NCBI GenBank assembly: GCA_030151925.1
Contig: JASLCY010000181.1
Location: 1-11,183, forward strand
Reading direction: 5' to 3'
Length of the DNA: 11,183 nucleotides
Source of the DNA: Oligoflexus sp.
GTDB taxonomy: Bacteria > Bdellovibrionota_B > Oligoflexia > Oligoflexales > Oligoflexaceae
Made by a program: the position numbers and the translations under genes. This document shows positions 7,648 to 11,183 of this stretch, in pieces. Within the stretch, counting starts at the first letter, position 1. Each line of letters starts with the position of its first letter. The notes beneath the pieces were generated by a model. It saw only the letters and a list, made by a program, of their open reading frames with translations, was not told the origin of the DNA and did not search any database.

Positions 7648-8451
7648 GTGGCTCAGAAGCAAAAATGCCCGGAATTTGAGAACCACGAACGCTGGCTCGT
7701 GCCTTACGCGGACATGCTCACGCTCATGTTCGCGGTATTCGTGGTTTTGTTCGCCTTGAAGAAGGAAGGCGCCGACCAGGCGAAGATCCAGCAGGCCGCG
7801 ATCTCTATCCAGGAATCCTTCTCCGACGCGGTGGAGGATATCCCCGAGAACCGCCGCAACGGACCCACCGAGCAAGGCATCGGCATCTTCGAGCACCGCA
7901 AGGGCGATCGCATCCGCGCGCCCATCACCCCGAAATATCCCGACGCCTCGCGCGCGATGAAGATCATCGACGCCGAGATGAAGAAGACCCAGGAGCAGAT
8001 CCAGCTCCGCCTCTACGGCCAGCAGAAGTTCCGCGAGATGGAGAAGAGCGGCAAGGGCCAGGAACGCATCGTCTCCGTGCAGAGGGACAACGACGGCTTC
8101 CGCGTGAAATTGCTGGCCAGCCACTTCTTTAAGCCCGGCTCCTACCAGTTGAGCCAGAGCGCCCTGAAGGACGTGGAGGAGATCGGCAAGATCCTGAAGG
8201 AATTGGGCCGGCCGATCACCATCGAAGGCCATACCGATTCCGTGCCGGCCACCGGCGATAAGAATAACTGGGATATCTCGACCCTGCGCGCCACCAGCGT
8301 CCTGCGTTATTTCATCGATAAGATGAACTTCCCGCCGACCTCCCTCTCGGCGGCCGGTTACGCGGACACGCGGCCTATCGCCAGCAACGCCACGGAAGAA
8401 ACCCGCGCCTTGAACCGCCGGATCGAGATAAAGGTGCACTACAATGATTAA
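7648..8451 (+). CDS. motB: MotB/OmpA-family stator subunit (267 aa)
   Basis: MotB anchors the stator to peptidoglycan and supplies the ion-binding aspartate. Seen: a short cytoplasmic N-terminus, then one membrane helix (about 16-37, WLVPYADMLTLMFAVFVVLF) with D22 in the YAD motif, equivalent to E. coli MotB D32; a charged periplasmic linker (about 39-137) that would hold the plug; and a complete OmpA-like domain (about 138-267) with IEGHTDSVP, NWDISTLRA, GYADTRP and NRRIEI. D197 and R214 correspond to the Asp/Arg pair that binds diaminopimelate in OmpA. C7 is in the cytoplasmic tail. The start is GTG with a good SD. The stop overlaps the next gene by 8 nt. Length and domain order are normal, so this should be a functional partner of the upstream MotA. 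Whether the pair drives a flagellum or another machine cannot be told from the window. Confidence 0.95.
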   Translation: MAQKQKCPEFENHERWLVPYADMLTLMFAVFVVLFALKKEGADQAKIQQAAISIQESFSDAVEDIPENRRNGPTEQGIGIFEHRKGDRIRAPITPKYPDASRAMKIIDAEMKKTQEQIQLRLYGQQKFREMEKSGKGQERIVSVQRDNDGFRVKLLASHFFKPGSYQLSQSALKDVEEIGKILKELGRPITIEGHTDSVPATGDKNNWDISTLRATSVLRYFIDKMNFPPTSLSAAGYADTRPIASNATEETRALNRRIEIKVHYND

Positions 8452-8842
8452 ACTTCGCGCCTTGCTGGCTTTGTCTTTGAGCTTGCCGCTCCTCGCGGCC
8501 TGCGATCCCGCGCATAAAGAGAAGTGCGAATGGTACCTGGTCCCCGAGCCCGCGCACATCGATCTGGTGCCGGAGGGCTGGGTCTCCCTCTGCGCCCGGA
8601 ACTACGTGACGAACAAACAGAAGTGCTATCTGAAGTCGAATATCGATTTCGCCAAGGCCGTCTCGGGCAAGAGCTTTCGCCTGACTTCGCTGCGCGTCGA
8701 TGATAAGGGGCCTTACCCCCGGGAAGTGCTGGGAATCAAATCCTGCGCTCCCGAGGACGAAGAGAAGGCGAGGCTGGAGAAGGCCGATCGTTCGACCGGC
8801 GGCGACTCGCGCTCCGAAGAGAAATCGGAAGATATCGAATAA
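8444..8842 (+). CDS. Small cysteine-containing lipoprotein coupled to motB (132 aa)
   Basis: Starts ATG at 8444 inside motB (8-nt overlap), with AAAGGTG 7 nt upstream, so translation is probably coupled to MotB. Residues 1-20 form a lipoprotein signal peptide ending in LLAAC (acylated C20). Asp at +2 is the Lol-avoidance residue in E. coli, so retention at the inner membrane, near the stator, is possible. The mature part has four further cysteines (C28, C50, C61, C101), enough for two disulfides, in a compact domain of about 25-101 that I do not recognise (CEWYLVPEPAHIDLVPEGWVSLC, NKQKCYLKS). Residues 103-132 are highly charged and probably disordered. No known stator accessory (MotX, MotY, MotP/S, FliL) is recognisable by sequence. 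A role in stator assembly or stability is suggested only by position. Confidence 0.85.
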   Translation: MIKLRALLALSLSLPLLAACDPAHKEKCEWYLVPEPAHIDLVPEGWVSLCARNYVTNKQKCYLKSNIDFAKAVSGKSFRLTSLRVDDKGPYPREVLGIKSCAPEDEEKARLEKADRSTGGDSRSEEKSEDIE

Positions 8843-8874
8843 AAGCCGGCCGCTCAGTGCGCGCTGGCCTTCTT
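8843..8874 (+). terminator. Possible terminator between convergent motAB and carbonic anhydrase genes
   Basis: GCCGGC (8845-8850) pairs with GCTGGC (8863-8868) with one G-U wobble, and inner CGC/GCG arms extend the stem around a short loop. The pyrimidine run CCTTCTTCT follows on the plus strand. It lies directly after the lipoprotein stop codon but overlaps the last codons of the carbonic anhydrase gene on the other strand. The T-run is interrupted, so efficiency is uncertain. Confidence 0.45.
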
Positions 8875-10377
8875 CTGTATAGGGCGCGCGTTGTTCTTGT
8901 AACGGGCCTTCACCGCCTCGATCTGGTCCGCACCGAGATGGACCTTCTCCGCAGCCACGCTCCACAGCACGCCTTCGCTGCAAGGCGGCGTCGTCAACGA
9001 ACCGCGGTAACGATAGACCTTCGGTTTCTGCGGCAACAGGCTCGCTATGTTGAAGACCTTGTTCTGCGGGCTCGCCGGGAGGTTCTGCTCCTGCGGCACG
9101 AAACTCCAGAGGTCGCCGAAGACCTTCTGCGCTTCCCCGCTCTCCACCATCACGCTGATCACCGCTAGTTTGCCTTTGTCGTCCTTATGGACGAAGTGGA
9201 TCTCCATCGGGCTCAGGCGGCCGTCCACCCAATGCTCGCTGGGCGTGTGGATATGGAATTGCACGAGATGATAGGTCTTGCCCGCGATCGTCACGTCGTT
9301 GTGCGGGCCGACGTTGAATTGAATCGTATGGCCGTTGTCCACGATCGAGACCGGCGTGAGCTTGTAATCGAGCGTGACGTCGTCCAGGAGGGGCCAACGG
9401 CTCGGGATATCGATCGGGCTCTGCTGCTGGCCGATCGCGCACAGGCGATAGGCATCCGCTAATTCACCCCAATGCGCGGGACCCTGCGCGCCGGCCTCGT
9501 AATTCCAGGCCGCGGCTCCGGCTTCCGCATGCTCCGCCGGCTTCTCTTCATCCTTCGCGACCTTCACCGCGTCGCGGCCTTTGCGGAGCGCTTCGATCTT
9601 GCTATGGACATCGGCCTTGGCACCGCGCTCAGCGGGCTTCGGCGAATGCTCGACCGCCTTCGGCGCGCGGCCGTGGGCTTCTTCATGCGCGGGAGATTCG
9701 TGGGCCATGGGCTCCGGCGAGGGCTCGGCATGATGCTCCTTGCCTTCGTGCTTCATTTCCTCGGGCTCGTGTTTGCCTTCGCCGCCGTCGTGATGGGCGG
9801 AGATCTCCTCGCCGTCTTCAGCCGAGGCCGCTTCCTTTTTACCGAAGTGGGCCGTGGCCTTATGGTTGGCGACCATATCCTCGAGGCCGCTGTGGAGCGG
9901 GCCTTTGAAGAAGAAGCTGCCGCCGGCGGTGCCGAGCATGGCGATGGCGCCCAGGACGCTGACGACCAGGCCTGGGGCCGGTTTTTGATTATGGACCAGG
10001 GCCCCGATGAGGGCGAGGCCGCTCAGGCCGATGAAGGCGAGGCCGAACTGCTGCGCGAGCAGGTGGGGGATCACCGGGCTCTCGCCCTGCGAGATCACCG
10101 GCGCGAGGCACGTTACGAAGAGGCTGACCCACAGTCCGAAGAAGTAGGCGCCGGCGCTGACCTTCAGCATGGGGCTGTATTCGAGCCGCTTCCAGAAGAA
10201 GGAGATCGCCAGGCCGAGCGCGATATAGCCCATGAGCGCGGAGCGCATCGGGAAGGCTTCTTCGAGGTTCACGGTCCCCTGGAACTCGGCGAAAGCGAAG
10301 ACCACGATGGCCAAGACCAGGCTCACGAGGAGCGAGGCCGGCGTTCCCGACTTTTCGTTATTCGGCGTTTTGTTCAT
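8854..10377 (-). CDS. Alpha-carbonic anhydrase with five-helix membrane domain and His-rich linker (507 aa)
   Basis: The C-terminal part (about 290-507) is a complete alpha-class carbonic anhydrase, interconverting CO2 and bicarbonate. Seen: WNYE at 291, GPAHWGEL, QSPIDI at 319-324; zinc ligands H375 and H377 (QFHIHTPSEH) and H394 (MEIHF); E381 and T462 matching human CAII E106 and T199; H350 in DNGH matching proton-shuttle H64; C313 and C466 placed for the usual bacterial disulfide. Residues 1-157 hold five hydrophobic helices (about 14-31, 46-63, 73-95, 108-128, 135-157). Positive charges in the loops fit N-in, C-out, putting the enzyme in the periplasm. Residues about 170-285 are a low-complexity Glu/Ala/Pro/Lys linker with roughly a dozen histidines, possibly metal-buffering. 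Typical alpha-CAs are about 220-260 aa with only a signal peptide, so this fusion is unusual. ATG start with GGAGG 9 nt upstream. The gene is convergent with the motAB operon and divergent from the EamA gene; no functional link is evident. Confidence 0.95.
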   Translation of the reverse strand: MNKTPNNEKSGTPASLLVSLVLAIVVFAFAEFQGTVNLEEAFPMRSALMGYIALGLAISFFWKRLEYSPMLKVSAGAYFFGLWVSLFVTCLAPVISQGESPVIPHLLAQQFGLAFIGLSGLALIGALVHNQKPAPGLVVSVLGAIAMLGTAGGSFFFKGPLHSGLEDMVANHKATAHFGKKEAASAEDGEEISAHHDGGEGKHEPEEMKHEGKEHHAEPSPEPMAHESPAHEEAHGRAPKAVEHSPKPAERGAKADVHSKIEALRKGRDAVKVAKDEEKPAEHAEAGAAAWNYEAGAQGPAHWGELADAYRLCAIGQQQSPIDIPSRWPLLDDVTLDYKLTPVSIVDNGHTIQFNVGPHNDVTIAGKTYHLVQFHIHTPSEHWVDGRLSPMEIHFVHKDDKGKLAVISVMVESGEAQKVFGDLWSFVPQEQNLPASPQNKVFNIASLLPQKPKVYRYRGSLTTPPCSEGVLWSVAAEKVHLGADQIEAVKARYKNNARPIQKKASAH

Positions 10378-10450
10378 TCTCTCTTCCCTCCGGATCGTGA
10401 ATGGTCATCGGCGCGGCCCGGAAAGGGTTGAAAGAAAAATTATTACTTTA

Positions 10451-10479
10451 TTGAAAAAGTGCTTTTTTATACCTAGAAT
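10451..10479 (+). promoter_or_regulatory. Sigma70-type promoter of the EamA transporter gene
   Basis: TTGAAA (10451-10456), a 17-nt spacer and TAGAAT (10474-10479) match the consensus at 5 of 6 positions in each box. It sits in a strikingly AT-rich patch (about 10428-10480). Transcription would start near 10486, giving a leader of about 34 nt before the ATG at 10520. The opposite strand of the same patch has TATAAA-like sequence but no well-spaced -35, so the carbonic anhydrase promoter is not resolved. Confidence 0.7.
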
Positions 10480-10519
10480 CAAGCTCTTACGGATCAAACC
10501 ACGACAGGATCCACGGGCC

Positions 10520-11183
10520 ATGCAACCGAATCGAAGCCTCGTTCTCCTAAATTTTGCGGCGATTTACCTGATTTGGGGCTCGACCTACCTCGCCATCAAG
10601 TACGCGATCCTCGAGATCCCGCCGTTCTTCCTCGCGGGCGGGCGCTTCCTCTGCGCGGGCTTCCTGCTGCTCCTGCTCTCGCTCCTCAAACGCGAGCGGC
10701 CCCTCGATTCCAAAAGCCGCGTCCGCGCCTTGTTCAGCGGATCGCTGCTCGTGATGGGCAACGCTCTCGTCTGCGTGGCGGAGAAATATATCTCCTCGGG
10801 CATGGCGGCGGTGATCGTCGGCAGCGTTCCGATCTGGGTGATGCTGTTCAACTGGTGGTTCTTCGCGAAGAAGCGCCCCTCGGGCCTGCAGGCGCTGGGA
10901 ATCCTGCTGTCGGTGCTCGGCGTCGTCCTGCTCAGCCGCTCGCAGGCGAGCGATGCCGAAGGTTCGATGACAGGCACGATCGCCATCCTCATCGCCGTGG
11001 TCTCTTGGTCGCTCGGCACGCTCGTGCAGAGAAACGCCCGAACCGAAGGCCGGCTCCTGCGTTACTCCGGCTTCCAGCTGGCGATCGGTTCCTTATCGGC
11101 CTTTCTCTCCGGCCTGATCGCCCGTGAATACGCGGGCTTCGACCTCATGCAGGTGCATGCGCTCGCCTGGGGCTCTTTCTTCT
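10520..11183 (+). CDS. EamA/DMT-family transporter (N-terminal 221 aa, cut by window edge)
   Basis: An inner-membrane metabolite exporter of the drug/metabolite transporter superfamily; substrate unknown. Seen: about seven hydrophobic helices in the visible part (about 6-26, 36-57, 68-87, 95-114, 123-141, 151-170, 181-202). The first EamA domain has YLIWGSTYLAIKYAI at 16-30, the RFLCAGFLLLL helix, EKYISSGMAAVIVGSVPIW at 88-106 and the ILLSVLGVVLL helix. The second EamA domain begins near 152 (TGTIAILIAVVSWSLGTLVQ). This resembles YedA/RhaT-type 10-helix exporters of about 300 aa, so roughly 80 residues lie beyond the window. The start ATG is preceded by AGGA 10 nt upstream and by a good promoter. 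Frames antisense and out of phase within it are shadows. Confidence 0.9.
   Translation, partial: MQPNRSLVLLNFAAIYLIWGSTYLAIKYAILEIPPFFLAGGRFLCAGFLLLLLSLLKRERPLDSKSRVRALFSGSLLVMGNALVCVAEKYISSGMAAVIVGSVPIWVMLFNWWFFAKKRPSGLQALGILLSVLGVVLLSRSQASDAEGSMTGTIAILIAVVSWSLGTLVQRNARTEGRLLRYSGFQLAIGSLSAFLSGLIAREYAGFDLMQVHALAWGSFF

Noticed and set aside
7624..8559. 311-codon minus-strand open frame over motB and the lipoprotein gene
   Set aside because: Antisense to an unambiguous MotB; leucine/valine/arginine-rich shadow spanning two real genes.
9472..10431. 319-codon plus-strand open frame over the carbonic anhydrase membrane domain and linker
   Set aside because: Antisense shadow; the repetitive His/Glu linker produces Arg/Phe/Leu-rich pseudo-coding on the other strand.
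10573..11127. Open frames on both strands inside the EamA gene (plus 10573-11127; minus 10585-11019)
   Set aside because: The real frame starts at 10520 and runs off the right edge with no stop, with clear EamA motifs and membrane helices; these are its shadows.

Overview
The window is dense Gram-negative bacterial chromosome, roughly 60% G+C by eye. It carries nine protein genes: seven complete, and one cut by each edge of the window (homocysteine methyltransferase on the left, EamA transporter on the right). I see no rRNA, tRNA, CRISPR array, transposase or integrase. Two lipoproteins with lipoboxes, a MotB with an OmpA-type peptidoglycan-binding domain and a Sec-exported TPR protein point to a diderm. 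The PomA-like stator next to TPR envelope proteins fits a deltaproteobacterial or Bdellovibrionota/Oligoflexia-like genome, but that placement is only a guess from style and not from a marker gene.

Layout. (1) 1-540, minus: the N-terminal part of a homocysteine S-methyltransferase-type enzyme that runs off the left edge. (2) 658-687: an intrinsic terminator for the leftward operon. (3) 711-6533, minus: a tight three-gene operon with gaps of 17 and 28 nt. In order of transcription it encodes a 640-aa cytoplasmic protein with alternating receiver-like and PilZ-like modules and one C-terminal membrane anchor, a 979-aa exported TPR solenoid, and a 304-aa TPR lipoprotein. (4) 6534-6859: a 326-bp divergent intergenic region. 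(5) 6860-8842, plus: motA, motB and a small cysteine-containing lipoprotein overlapping the motB end, an operon that probably ends at a hairpin around 8845-8868. (6) 8854-10377, minus: an unusual alpha-carbonic anhydrase with five N-terminal membrane helices and a His/Glu-rich linker. (7) 10451-10479: a good sigma70-type promoter driving an EamA/DMT-family exporter from 10520, which runs off the right edge.

The most interesting part is the divergent locus 711-8842. A complete ion-driven stator (MotA with its key Pro, Arg and Glu residues; MotB with the ion-binding Asp and a peptidoglycan-binding domain) sits head-to-head with genes whose products would span cytoplasm, inner membrane, periplasm and outer membrane. 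The inference is a stator-associated envelope module, either a flagellar-stator accessory set or something functionally like the Myxococcus Agl/Glt gliding system. Nothing in the sequence proves the partnership. The carbonic anhydrase fusion is the second notable item. Very long open frames lie antisense to several genes (for example 1438-4572 plus); they are composition-driven shadows and are not annotated.
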